Below, piece after piece: positions 5,963-18,097 of a stretch of DNA of 20,843 nt. The notes under the pieces were generated by a model. It was given only the letters and a program-made list of their open reading frames with translations. It was not told the origin of the DNA and made no database searches. The stretch comes from Hyphomicrobiales bacterium (GTDB lineage Bacteria > Pseudomonadota > Alphaproteobacteria > Rhizobiales > JALURZ01), in assembly GCA_027058735.1 (NCBI GenBank), contig JALURZ010000250.1, positions 1 through 20,843 on the forward strand, given 5' to 3'. The first letter of the stretch is position 1, and each line of letters starts with the position of its first letter. Made by a program: the position numbers and the translations under genes.

Positions 5963-6017
5963 GGGTTCGTTGTCGCTGCGGCCCGTCCCGGGCGAGGGAA
6001 CGGCCGCACCACGACCC
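5963..6017 (+). promoter_or_regulatory. Long hairpin in the rplK leader, candidate L1 autoregulatory site
   Basis: In the 149-nt nusG-rplK gap, GCGGCC (5978-5983) pairs with GGCCGC (6002-6007). The stem extends through TCGT (5967-5970) with ACGA (6011-6014) and GGG (5963-5965) with CCC (6015-6017), allowing bulges. In E. coli ribosomal protein L1 represses rplKA by binding the L11 leader. The role here is inferred from position. Confidence 0.45.
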
Positions 6018-6074
6018 CACAGGTGAACACGGCCCGCGGTATCGGATGAATGGCGCCGGGGCGAAGGAAAGAAG

Positions 6075-6503
6075 ATGGCGAAGAAGATCGATGGATACCT
6101 GAAACTGCAGGTGCCGGCCGGACAGGCGAACCCGTCGCCGCCGATCGGCCCGGCGCTCGGCCAGCGCGGCCTCAACATCATGGAGTTCTGCAAGGCGTTC
6201 AACGCCGCGACCCAGGACATGGAGCAGGGCGCGCCGATACCGACGGTGGTGACGATTTTCGCCGACAAGTCATTCACCTTCGAAACCAGGACGCCGCCGG
6301 CCTCTTTCTTTTTGAAAAAGGCGGCCGGCCTGCCCAAGGGGTCGCAGACGCCGGGGCGTGAAATTGCCGGATCGGTCACCATGGCGCAGGTGCGCGAAAT
6401 TGCCGAAAAGAAAATGGCCGATCTGAATGCCAATGATATCGACGCGGCTGCAAGAATCGTTGCCGGTTCGGCCCGCTCAATGGGCCTCGAAGTGGTGGGA
6501 TAG
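6075..6503 (+). CDS. rplK: 50S ribosomal protein L11
   Basis: The protein is 142 aa, the normal length. L11 forms the base of the GTPase-associated stalk with 23S rRNA and L10, and it is needed for RelA activation in the stringent response. The N-terminal domain contains the conserved KLQVPAGQANPSPPIGPALG and GLNIMEFCKAFNAAT; the C-terminal rRNA-binding domain has PPASFFLKKAAGL and GSARSMGLEV. The ATG has AAGGAAAG upstream. It is 4 nt from rplA and shares its transcript. Confidence 0.99.
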   Translation: MAKKIDGYLKLQVPAGQANPSPPIGPALGQRGLNIMEFCKAFNAATQDMEQGAPIPTVVTIFADKSFTFETRTPPASFFLKKAAGLPKGSQTPGREIAGSVTMAQVREIAEKKMADLNANDIDAAARIVAGSARSMGLEVVG

Positions 6504-6507
6504 GACG

Positions 6508-7206
6508 ATGAGCAGACCCGGAAAAAGAATGAAGGCCGTCCTTGAAGGCCTTGACCGCAAGAAGATTTATGAACTTCCTGAGGCTGTTTCCGTGATCAAG
6601 AAGGCGGCCAGCGCAAAGTTCGACGAGACCATCGAAATCGCCATGAATCTGGGTGTCGATCCGCGCCATTCCGACCAGATGGTGCGCGGTGTGTGTGATT
6701 TGCCCGCAGGCTCCGGGCGCGCGGTGCGCGTGGCGGTCTTCGCCAAGGGCGACAAGGCCGATGAGGCCAGGGCGGCGGGCGCGGATGTCGTGGGGGCGGA
6801 AGAACTGGCTGAACAGGTGCAGAAAGGTGAGCTCAATTTTGATCGCTGCATCGCGACGCCGGACATGATGGCGGTTGTCGGCAAACTGGGCAAGGTGCTC
6901 GGCCCGCGCGGCATGATGCCCAATCCCAAGGTCGGCACGGTGACCCAGGACGTGAAGGCGGCGGTCGCGTCGGCCAAGGGCGGCGCGGTGGAATTCCGGG
7001 TCGAGAAGGCCGGCGTCATACATGCGGGAATCGGCAAGGCGAGTTTCAGCGACGATCAGATTTCATCGAACGTCAAGGCGTTCGTGGACGCCGTGATCAA
7101 GGCCAAACCGCCGGGCGCGAAGGGCACATTCGTAAAGCGCGTCGCGCTGAGTTCGACGATGGGCCCCGGCGTCAAGGTCGATCTGATGAGCGTGACCGGC
7201 GCTTGA
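6508..7206 (+). CDS. rplA: 50S ribosomal protein L1
   Basis: The protein is 232 aa. L1 binds helices 76-78 of 23S rRNA, forms the mobile stalk that releases E-site tRNA, and in E. coli represses its own operon. Visible family motifs are FDETIEIAMNLGVDPRHSDQ near the N-terminus, VLGPRGMMPNPKVGTVT (the L1 signature) and GAKGTFVKRVALSSTMGPGV at the C-terminus. The start at 6508 is chosen because AGGA precedes it and MSRPGKRMKAV lines up with the usual N-terminus. A longer reading frame from 6427 overlaps rplK and is rejected. Confidence 0.99.
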   Translation: MSRPGKRMKAVLEGLDRKKIYELPEAVSVIKKAASAKFDETIEIAMNLGVDPRHSDQMVRGVCDLPAGSGRAVRVAVFAKGDKADEARAAGADVVGAEELAEQVQKGELNFDRCIATPDMMAVVGKLGKVLGPRGMMPNPKVGTVTQDVKAAVASAKGGAVEFRVEKAGVIHAGIGKASFSDDQISSNVKAFVDAVIKAKPPGAKGTFVKRVALSSTMGPGVKVDLMSVTGA

Positions 7207-7629
7207 AACGGGGAGTGTGGATTGTTTTAGGGTTTCCCGGGTGGCGCTCTGCTGTTGGGCGCGGCGCCATTCGTGAAGGGAAAGGCCGGGGTTCGGAACG
7301 TCCGGCTTTCCACCCTGTCCGAGACTGCAGGTGCCGGGCGTGGCCTTTGGCCGGTTCCGGCTTAAACCGGGCAAGGCCTGCACAGACGGGAGAAGGACGG
7401 ATCGATTGGCGGGCGCGGGGCCCGTGCCGGAATTGGTCGATTTTGTTCTCCTTGGTGTCGTGGAGCGGCGAGAAATCGGCGCATGCACGATGCGGACAGG
7501 AAAATATACGCCGGGCCGGCGGCCTGTTGCGGAGCACCCCGGTTTGCGGGTGAGCCGGAAACAGGCGGGCCTTGCGCAAATGTGTCCCGGCGGCCTTGAT
7601 CGAAAAGACCGCCAATAAGGAGAAGACAG
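7207..7629 (+). promoter_or_regulatory. rplJ leader region (423 nt without a gene), including an L10 leader
   Basis: This long gap holds several structures. A hairpin pairs GGAAAGGCCGG (7279-7289) with CCGGCTTTCC (7302-7311). It is followed by the L10-leader core: GAGACTGCAGG (7321-7331) pairs with CCTGCACAGACGG (7378-7389), the arrangement known for leaders that bind the L10(L12) complex and repress rplJL. Further down are a possible attenuator (7401-7445) and a third hairpin, GCCTGTT (7522-7528) with AACAGGC (7560-7566), enclosing CACCC/GGGTG. A weak promoter-like TTGAAA-17-TTTAGG lies at 7203-7231. Reading frames in this stretch do not look like genes. Confidence 0.75.
7401..7450 (+). terminator. 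Possible transcription attenuator in the rplJ leader
   Basis: ATCGA (7401-7405) pairs with TCGAT (7437-7441), and inside this GGC/GCC and GGGC (7411-7414)/GCCC (7420-7423) pair. The stem is followed at once by TTTGTTCTCCTT. It comes directly after the L10 binding core, so L10 might also act on transcription. The stem has an internal loop and the T-run is interrupted, so strength is uncertain. Confidence 0.35.
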
Positions 7630-8148
7630 GTGGACAGAGCAGGCAAGGAAAAGCTCGTCACGGCGCTCAACGGCGTTTTTTCCACCGCCGGAGTGATTGT
7701 CGTGACCCACTACAAGGGCCTGACGGTGTCGGAGATGACCGAACTTCGTGTCCGGATGGCGCAGGCGGGGGCCTCGTTCAAAGTGGCGAAAAACCGCCTG
7801 GCCAGACGCGCCCTTGAAGGGACGGATGCCGTGGGAATAGCGGACCTGTTTACCGGTCCGACCGCGATCGCCTATTCGCAGGACCCGGTCGCGGCCCCCA
7901 AGGTGGTCGCCGGTTTCGCCAAGGATAACGAGAAACTCGTCATTCTCGGGGGAACGATGGGCCAGTCCGTGCTGGACCCCGGTGCGGTCAAGGCGTTGGC
8001 GGCGTTGCCCTCGCTGGACGAATTGCGCGCCACGCTGGTCGCCATGATTTCCACCCCGGCGACGCGGATTGCCGGTGTGTTGCAGGCGCCGGCGGGTCAA
8101 CTGGCCCGGGTGGTCGGTGCCTATTCGACGAAGGACGAGGCGGCCTGA
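7630..8148 (+). CDS. rplJ: 50S ribosomal protein L10
   Basis: The protein is 172 aa. L10 anchors the L7/L12 dimers on the stalk and, with them, represses its own operon. The N-terminal rRNA-binding domain includes VVTHYKGLTVSEMTELRVRM and FKVAKNRLARRAL. The C-terminal helix from about residue 135, containing ATLVAMISTPATRIAGVLQA, docks L7/L12. The start is GTG, with AAGGAG 9 nt upstream; no ATG fits the family N-terminus. It follows the autoregulatory leader at 7207-7629 and is 53 nt from rplL. Confidence 0.98.
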   Translation: MDRAGKEKLVTALNGVFSTAGVIVVTHYKGLTVSEMTELRVRMAQAGASFKVAKNRLARRALEGTDAVGIADLFTGPTAIAYSQDPVAAPKVVAGFAKDNEKLVILGGTMGQSVLDPGAVKALAALPSLDELRATLVAMISTPATRIAGVLQAPAGQLARVVGAYSTKDEAA

Positions 8149-8201
8149 TTTCAGGCGGCTTCACCATTGGATTCAAATCGACAAGACAAGAGTTGTGAAA
8201 A

Positions 8202-8576
8202 ATGGCAAATCTGGAAAAAATTGCAGACGATCTCTCTTCGCTCACCGTGCTTGAGGCGGCCGAGCTTTCAAAGCTGCTCGAGGAGAAGTGGGGCGTTTCG
8301 GCCGCAGCCCCCGTGGCGGTTGCCGCCGCAGCGCCCGGTGAGGGGGGCGGGGCGGTCGAGGAGCAGGACAGCTTCACGGTGGTCCTGACCGGCTTCGGCG
8401 AAAAGAAGATCAATGTGATCAAGGAAGTGCGCGCCATTACCGGCCTCGGCCTCAAGGAGGCGAAGGAACTGGTGGAAGGTGTGCCCAGTGACGTGAAGAC
8501 GGATGCGTCCAAGGACGAGGCCGGCGAGCTCAAGGAAAAGCTCGAGGCGGCCGGCGCGACCGTCGAACTGAAGTAA
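8202..8576 (+). CDS. rplL: 50S ribosomal protein L7/L12
   Basis: The protein is 124 aa. L7/L12 dimers bind translational GTPases to the ribosome. The N-terminal dimerisation domain (residues 1 to about 33, LEKIADDLSSLTVLEAAELS) is followed by an Ala/Gly-rich flexible hinge (about 34-52). The C-terminal domain has the factor-binding surface (GEKKINVIKEVRAITGLGLK, EAKELVEG) and ends AGATVELK. The upstream region is A-rich and has only a weak Shine-Dalgarno sequence, although this protein is normally made in excess over L10. Confidence 0.99.
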   Translation: MANLEKIADDLSSLTVLEAAELSKLLEEKWGVSAAAPVAVAAAAPGEGGGAVEEQDSFTVVLTGFGEKKINVIKEVRAITGLGLKEAKELVEGVPSDVKTDASKDEAGELKEKLEAAGATVELK

Positions 8577-8600
8577 TCACTCTGCGTAACAGAGACGGCA

Positions 8601-8659
8601 GGCGTCTCACGTTCCCAGCGCCCGTGAGACGCCCGCCGCGCGCCCTGTGTCAGGGGCGC
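8601..8659 (+). promoter_or_regulatory. Hairpins in the rplL-rpoB gap (attenuator or RNase III site)
   Basis: GGCGTCTCACG (8601-8611) pairs perfectly with CGTGAGACGCC (8623-8633). A second hairpin pairs GCGCCC (8640-8645) with GGGCGC (8654-8659). No T-run follows. In E. coli the rplL-rpoB gap contains a partial attenuator and an RNase III cleavage site that lower rpoBC expression relative to rplJL. The same role is inferred from position. Confidence 0.55.
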
Positions 8660-8744
8660 AGTCGGAACGAGGCATTGCAGACGCTCCGGCCTTCATGGGC
8701 CGGACGGTGCCGCAAAATTCATGCGGCGGCTACAAGGAGCAGAA

Positions 8745-11700
8745 ATGTCCCAATCATTCATCGGTCGCAAGCGGGTGCGCAAGTTCTTCGGCAAACTGCG
8801 TCAGGTCGACGAAATGCCGAACCTCATCCAGGTTCAGAAATATTCCTATGATCAGTTTCTGCAAGTGGACAAGCCGGCGGGCGGGCGCCTCGATCAGGGC
8901 CTGCAAAGCGTTTTCAAATCGGTTTTTCCGATCAGCGATTTTGCGGGCACGTCCACGCTTGAATTTATCGACTATGAGTTCGAAGCCCCCAAATACGATG
9001 TGGAGGAGTGCCAGCAGCGCGGCATGACCTTTGCCGCGCCGCTGAAGGTCACGCTGCGTCTCATCGTTTTTGAAATCGATGAAGAGACCGACGCCAAATC
9101 GGTCAAGGACATCAAGGAGCAGGACGTCTATATGGGCGACATGCCCCTGATGACGGGGCATGGCACATTCGTCATAAACGGCACCGAGCGGGTGATTGTC
9201 TCGCAGATGCACCGTTCGCCCGGCGTCTTTTTCGATCATGACAAGGGCAAGACCCACACCAGCGGCAAATTGCTGTTTGCCGCGCGGATCATACCCTATC
9301 GCGGTTCCTGGCTCGATTTTGAATTCGACGCCAAGGACATCGTGCATGTGCGCATCGACCGCCGCCGCAAGATACCGGTAACGACCCTGTTGCAGGCGCT
9401 GGGTTATGACGCCGAAACGATCCTCGATTCTTTCTATGGCAAGGTGACCTACACCCTGACCAGGAAGGGGTGGAAAACCGCGTTCAACCCGGAGCGCCTG
9501 CGCGGCATCAAGCCGCAGCGCGATCTGGTGGACGCGCGCACCGGGACGGTGGTTGTGGAGGCCGGCCGCAAGATCACGCCGCGGCTTGCCCGCAAACTTG
9601 GCGAAGATGGCCTGAAACAGCTTCTGGTGTCCGACGAAGACCTGTATGGCCACTATATCTCGATCGATATGGTGGATATGAAAACGGGTGAAATCTTTGC
9701 CGAGGCCGGCGACGAAATAACCGAAGAAATGCTGGCGAGCCTCAAGGAGGCCGGCTTCAAGACGCTCGATCTGCTGGATATCGATCATGTGAATACCGGC
9801 GCCTTCATCCGCAACACGCTGGCGCTCGACAAGGCCGACAGCCATGAGCAGGCGCTGCAGGATATCTACCGGGTGATGCGTCCGGGCGAGCCGCCGACCA
9901 AGGAAACGGCCGAAAACCTGTTCAACGGGCTGTTCTTTGATCCGGACCGCTACGATCTGTCCGCCGTCGGCCGCGTCAAGATGAACATGCGTCTTGATCT
10001 CGATTGCGAGGACACGGTCCGCACGTTGCGAAAAGAAGACATTCTGGCGGTCATCAAGACTCTGGTGGACCTGCGCGACGGCAAGGGCGAGATTGACGAT
10101 ATCGACCATCTCGGCAACCGCCGGGTGCGCTCGGTCGGGGAGTTGATGGCCAATCAGTACCGCATCGGGCTGTTGCGCATGGAGCGCGCCATCAAGGAGC
10201 GCATGAGTTCGGTCGATATCGACACGGTGATGCCCCATGACCTGATCAACGCCAAGCCGGCGGCGGCGGCAGTGCGCGAGTTTTTCGGCTCATCGCAACT
10301 GTCCCAGTTCATGGACCAGACCAATCCGCTGTCGGAAATCACCCACAAGCGGCGGCTGTCCGCCCTGGGGCCGGGGGGGCTGACGCGTGAACGCGCGGGC
10401 TTTGAGGTGCGCGACGTGCACCCCACCCACTACGGGCGCATCTGCCCGATCGAAACGCCCGAAGGGCCGAATATCGGCCTGATCAATTCGCTCGCGACCT
10501 ACGCGCGTGTCAACAAATACGGCTTTATCGAAAGCCCGTACCGGCGCGTGGTGAACAAGAAGGCGACTGATGAGGTCGTCTATCTGTCAGCCATGGAGGA
10601 GGCGAAATATTATATCGCCCAGGCAAATGCCAATCTGTCGCCCAGGGATGTGCTCGAAGACGAGATGGTGACCTGCCGGTTTGCCGGCGATGTTCATGTG
10701 GTGCCCCCTGAAAAGGTGGATTTCATGGACGTTTCGCCCAAGCAGCTGGTGTCCGTTGCCGCCGCCCTGATCCCGTTCCTGGAAAACGATGATGCCAACC
10801 GCGCGTTGATGGGGTCCAACATGCAGCGCCAGGCGGTGCCGCTTATCCGCACGGAAGCGCCGTTGGTGGGAACGGGCATGGAAGAGGTCGTGGCGCGCGA
10901 TTCAGGCGCTGCGGTCAGCGCCCGGCGCGCAGGCATCGTCGATCAGGTTGACGCCAACCGCATCGTCATTCGCGCGATCGGCGAAACCGACCCCACCAAG
11001 CCCGGCGTCGATATCTACAACCTGCACAAGTTTCAGCGCTCCAACCAGAGCACCTGCATCAACCAGCGCCCCCTGGTGCGCGTGGGCGATGAAGTCCAGG
11101 CCGGCGATATCGTGGCCGACGGTCCCTCGACGGATCTGGGCGATCTGGCGCTCGGGCGCAATGTGCTGGTCGCGTTCATGCCCTGGAACGGGTATAATTT
11201 CGAGGACTCGATCCTGATTTCCGAGCGCGTCGTGCGTGATGACGAATTCACCTCGATTCACATTGAGGAGTTCGAGGTCATGGCCCGCGACACCAAGCTG
11301 GGGCCGGAGGAAATCACCCGCGATATTCCCAATGTCGGTGAAGAAGCCCTGAGAAATCTGGACGAGGCGGGCATTGTCTATATCGGCGCGGAGGTCAATC
11401 CAGGCGAGATTCTGGCGGGCAAGATCACCCCCAAGGGCGAATCCCTGATGACGCCGGAAGAAAAGCTGCTGCGCGCCATTTTCGGCGAAAAGGCGTCCGA
11501 TGTTCGCGACACATCCCTGAAGCTGCCGCCTGGAGCCTCCGGCACGGTGGTGGAGGTGCGGGTGTTCAACCGCCATGGCATCGACAAGGACGAACGCGCC
11601 ATGGCCATTGAACGCGAGGAAATCGAACGCCTCGCCAAGGATCGCGATGATGAACTCGCCATTCTGGACCGCAACGCCTATGGCCGTTTCGCCGACTTTC

Positions 11701-12836
11701 TGATCGGCAAGATGGCTGCCGGCGGCCCCAAGGGCGTCAAGGCCGGAGGCAAGATAACCCAGGCCATTCTGGATGAGATTCCGCGCAGCCAGTGGTGGCA
11801 GATCGCGTTGAAGAACGACAAGGCCATCGAAGAGCTCGAAGCGTTGCGCCGTCAGTATGACGATTCGAAGTCCCTGCTTGAGCAGCGTTTCGTCGACAAG
11901 GTCGATAAGCTCCAGCGCGGCGACGAGCTGCCGCCCGGGGTCATGAAAATGGTCAAGGTCTTCGTCGCCGTGAAGCGCAAGCTGCAACCCGGCGACAAGA
12001 TGGCCGGGCGTCACGGCAACAAGGGCGTTATATCGAAGATCGTACCGATCGAGGACATGCCGCATCTCGAAGATGGCACGCCGGTCGATATCGTGCTCAA
12101 TCCGCTGGGCGTGCCGAGCCGCATGAATGTGGGCCAGATCCTGGAGACCCATCTCGGCTGGGCCTGCCACGGGCTTGGACGCCAGGTCGGCGAAGCGGTG
12201 GATGCGTATTACCGGAACGCCAATGTGAAACCGCTCAAGGAGCGGCTGAAAAAGATCTATGGCAAGAACGAGACCATCGAATCGCTGGACGATCAGCAAC
12301 TGGCGGAACTGGGCAACAACATGCGCAACGGCGTGCCGATCGCAACCCCGGTATTCGATGGCGCCCACGAGCAGGATGTGACCGAAATGCTGAAGACCGC
12401 CGGCTTCGACAGTTCCGGCCAGGTGCAGTTGTATGATGGATTGACCGGCGAGAAATTCGACCGTCCGGTGACCGTCGGCCACATCTACATGCTGAAGCTG
12501 CATCATCTGGTGGACGACAAGATTCATGCCCGCTCCATCGGCCCCTATTCGCTGGTCACCCAGCAGCCGCTCGGGGGCAAGGCCCAGTTCGGCGGACAGC
12601 GGTTCGGCGAAATGGAGGTCTGGGCGCTGGAGGCCTATGGGGCGGCCTATACGTTGCAGGAAATACTGACCGTCAAATCCGACGACGTCGCCGGGCGCAC
12701 CAAGGTCTATGAGGCCATCGTGCGCGGCGATGACACGTTTGAGGCAGGCATACCGGAATCCTTCAACGTACTGGTCAAGGAGATGAGATCGCTTGGCCTC
12801 AATGTGGACCTGCTCGATACCCAGTCGCAGTCGTGA
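8745..12836 (+). CDS. rpoB: DNA-directed RNA polymerase subunit beta
   Basis: The protein is 1363 aa, typical for alphaproteobacteria. It forms half of the polymerase active-site cleft and binds rifampicin. The rifampicin region SSQLSQFMDQTNPLSEITHK is wild type at the main resistance positions: Asp524, His534 and Ser539 correspond to E. coli 516, 526 and 531. Thr at the E. coli Asn518 position is, as I recall, usual in alphaproteobacteria. Other conserved blocks are TPEGPNIGLINSLATYARVN, the lysine-rich active-site segment KRKLQPGDKMAGRHGNKGV, and the C-terminal clamp piece GGKAQFGGQRFGEMEVWALE. The ATG at 8745 has AAGGAG 5 nt upstream and gives the normal start MSQSFIGRKRVRKFF; an ATG eight codons earlier is rejected. 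rpoC follows after 118 nt. Confidence 0.99.
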   Translation: MSQSFIGRKRVRKFFGKLRQVDEMPNLIQVQKYSYDQFLQVDKPAGGRLDQGLQSVFKSVFPISDFAGTSTLEFIDYEFEAPKYDVEECQQRGMTFAAPLKVTLRLIVFEIDEETDAKSVKDIKEQDVYMGDMPLMTGHGTFVINGTERVIVSQMHRSPGVFFDHDKGKTHTSGKLLFAARIIPYRGSWLDFEFDAKDIVHVRIDRRRKIPVTTLLQALGYDAETILDSFYGKVTYTLTRKGWKTAFNPERLRGIKPQRDLVDARTGTVVVEAGRKITPRLARKLGEDGLKQLLVSDEDLYGHYISIDMVDMKTGEIFAEAGDEITEEMLASLKEAGFKTLDLLDIDHVNTGAFIRNTLALDKADSHEQALQDIYRVMRPGEPPTKETAENLFNGLFFDPDRYDLSAVGRVKMNMRLDLDCEDTVRTLRKEDILAVIKTLVDLRDGKGEIDDIDHLGNRRVRSVGELMANQYRIGLLRMERAIKERMSSVDIDTVMPHDLINAKPAAAAVREFFGSSQLSQFMDQTNPLSEITHKRRLSALGPGGLTRERAGFEVRDVHPTHYGRICPIETPEGPNIGLINSLATYARVNKYGFIESPYRRVVNKKATDEVVYLSAMEEAKYYIAQANANLSPRDVLEDEMVTCRFAGDVHVVPPEKVDFMDVSPKQLVSVAAALIPFLENDDANRALMGSNMQRQAVPLIRTEAPLVGTGMEEVVARDSGAAVSARRAGIVDQVDANRIVIRAIGETDPTKPGVDIYNLHKFQRSNQSTCINQRPLVRVGDEVQAGDIVADGPSTDLGDLALGRNVLVAFMPWNGYNFEDSILISERVVRDDEFTSIHIEEFEVMARDTKLGPEEITRDIPNVGEEALRNLDEAGIVYIGAEVNPGEILAGKITPKGESLMTPEEKLLRAIFGEKASDVRDTSLKLPPGASGTVVEVRVFNRHGIDKDERAMAIEREEIERLAKDRDDELAILDRNAYGRFADFLIGKMAAGGPKGVKAGGKITQAILDEIPRSQWWQIALKNDKAIEELEALRRQYDDSKSLLEQRFVDKVDKLQRGDELPPGVMKMVKVFVAVKRKLQPGDKMAGRHGNKGVISKIVPIEDMPHLEDGTPVDIVLNPLGVPSRMNVGQILETHLGWACHGLGRQVGEAVDAYYRNANVKPLKERLKKIYGKNETIESLDDQQLAELGNNMRNGVPIATPVFDGAHEQDVTEMLKTAGFDSSGQVQLYDGLTGEKFDRPVTVGHIYMLKLHHLVDDKIHARSIGPYSLVTQQPLGGKAQFGGQRFGEMEVWALEAYGAAYTLQEILTVKSDDVAGRTKVYEAIVRGDDTFEAGIPESFNVLVKEMRSLGLNVDLLDTQSQS

Positions 12837-12954
12837 AAGGTGTGACTGTCGCCCGCGCGGGGGCCGGCGTTTCCACAGCCCCAAGGCAACCCGCCCGGCG
12901 CACCCTTAGAGAAGCAAAGACAACGCGCCCCGCGCGCTCAAGGAGACCCAGCTC

Positions 12955-17217
<4,263 letters not shown>

Positions 17218-17288
17218 GAAGACTGCGCGCCGGGGGGCGAAAATCATCTTGTGCGGCGCACCATCGCATCGCCTTCCGCGAAGCGCCG

Positions 17289-17326
17289 TCCTTGGGAAAA
17301 GGCCATGAAAGACAAGGGTTTTTCCC
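17289..17326 (+). terminator. Possible terminator after rpoC
   Basis: CCTTG (17290-17294) can pair with CAAGG (17313-17317), followed directly by GTTTTT. An alternative pairing is GGGAAAA (17294-17300) with TTTTCCC (17320-17326). Both stems are short and mutually exclusive. The site is just upstream of the rpsL promoter, where a full or partial stop would be expected. Confidence 0.35.
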
Positions 17327-17338
17327 GAAACTGAGGGG

Positions 17339-17367
17339 TTGACGGCGCGCCGGTGCGTCAGTATGTT
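17339..17367 (+). promoter_or_regulatory. Promoter of the rpsL-rpsG-fusA-tuf (str) operon
   Basis: TTGACG (17339-17344), 17 bp, TATGTT (17362-17367). The predicted start is near 17374, about 250 nt before the rpsL ATG. Five of six -35 bases match consensus. Confidence 0.6.
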
Positions 17368-17373
17368 GCGCCA

Positions 17374-17625
17374 GCTTGAATGACAGGTCGTAGGCCACGG
17401 ACGTGGCGTTCGCCAGGAACGCCAGGCAGGTGACGCCTAAACACTGTTGGAAAGCCGGAGAGGTTGATAATCGGGCTCAATGGCCCTTGGGTCTCGGGAC
17501 CTGGGGGTTTGCGTCTCGGCGTTTGCGCCGCCGCCTGCCTGCGGTGACGGGCGCCGGCAATCACGGGCCGCTGATTTGAATGTCTTGACCAAGATGTTGA
17601 AGTGAAACGGAAATCTGGCCCGAAA
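17374..17625 (+). promoter_or_regulatory. Long structured 5' leader of rpsL
   Basis: About 250 nt lie between the predicted start and rpsL, with no credible gene. Hairpins seen include CCACG-GA-CGTGG (17395-17406), GGCGTTC (17405-17411) with GAACGCC (17417-17423), and GGCG-TTTG-CGCC near 17518-17529. The first two overlap by two bases, so they may be alternatives. The rpsL ribosome-binding site itself is weak (GGAAAT well upstream), which leaves room for leader-based control. A regulatory role is inference. Confidence 0.45.
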
Positions 17626-17997
17626 ATGCCGACAATCAATCAACTGATCCGCAAGCCGCGCAAGCCGCAGGTGAAGCACAACAAGGTGCCGGCCATGGAG
17701 GCGTGCCCGCAGAAGCGCGGCGTTTGCACGCGGGTTTACACGACGACGCCGAAAAAGCCGAATTCGGCGCTGCGCCGCGTCGCGCGTGTCCGGTTGACCA
17801 ACGGTTTTGAGGTCACGAGCTACATTCCCGGTGAAGGGCACAATCTGCAGGAACATTCGGTGGTCATGATTCGCGGGGGGCGTGTGAAGGATCTTCCCGG
17901 CGTGCGCTACCATATTATCCGCGGCGTTCTCGACACCCAGGGTGTGTCCGATCGCCGCCAGCGCCGTTCCAAATACGGGACCAAGCGGCCGAAGTAA
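17626..17997 (+). CDS. rpsL: 30S ribosomal protein S12
   Basis: The protein is 123 aa. S12 lies at the decoding centre and influences accuracy. It shows MPTINQLIRKPRKPQ, CPQKRGVCTRVYTTTPKKPN and EHSVVMIRGGRVKDLPGVRY. Lys43 and Lys88 (counting Met) are both wild type, so no streptomycin-resistance change is seen, and Asp89 (the usual methylthiolation site) is present. A GTG start eight codons upstream is rejected because S12 proteins begin MPTINQL. It is the first gene of the str operon. Confidence 0.99.
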   Translation: MPTINQLIRKPRKPQVKHNKVPAMEACPQKRGVCTRVYTTTPKKPNSALRRVARVRLTNGFEVTSYIPGEGHNLQEHSVVMIRGGRVKDLPGVRYHIIRGVLDTQGVSDRRQRRSKYGTKRPK

Positions 17998-18016
17998 CAG
18001 CACGAAAACAAAAGTG

Positions 18017-18040
18017 ACGCGACGAATATATTCGTCGCGT
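18017..18040 (+). promoter_or_regulatory. Perfect 24-nt palindrome in the rpsL-rpsG gap, candidate S7 repressor site
   Basis: The arm ACGCGACGAA is followed by TATA and then its exact reverse complement, giving a 10-bp stem with a 4-base loop. Outer bases CACGA (18001-18005) and TCGTG (18041-18045) can add a second helix across an internal loop. The gap is 100 nt. In E. coli the rpsL-rpsG gap, of similar size, is where S7 binds to repress rpsG and fusA. No T-run follows, so it is not a normal terminator. Confidence 0.55.
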
Positions 18041-18097
18041 TCGTGGTTTGAGGAACGCAAGGTGCTGATTGCGGTATATGAGCGGAGAAACTAGGTC

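Noticed and set aside
7203..7618. Open frames of 95-116 codons inside the rplJ leader
   Set aside because: They run through the L10 leader structure, lack conserved motifs and have no convincing ribosome-binding site.
10305..10370. Possible rifampicin-resistance change in rpoB (Thr at the E. coli Asn518 position)
   Set aside because: Thr here is, as I recall, common in alphaproteobacteria, and the main resistance residues are all wild type.
12837..12954. GC-rich inverted repeats in the rpoB-rpoC gap (such as CCCGCGCGGG)
   Set aside because: They are short, have no T-run or conserved layout, and are expected by chance at this base composition.
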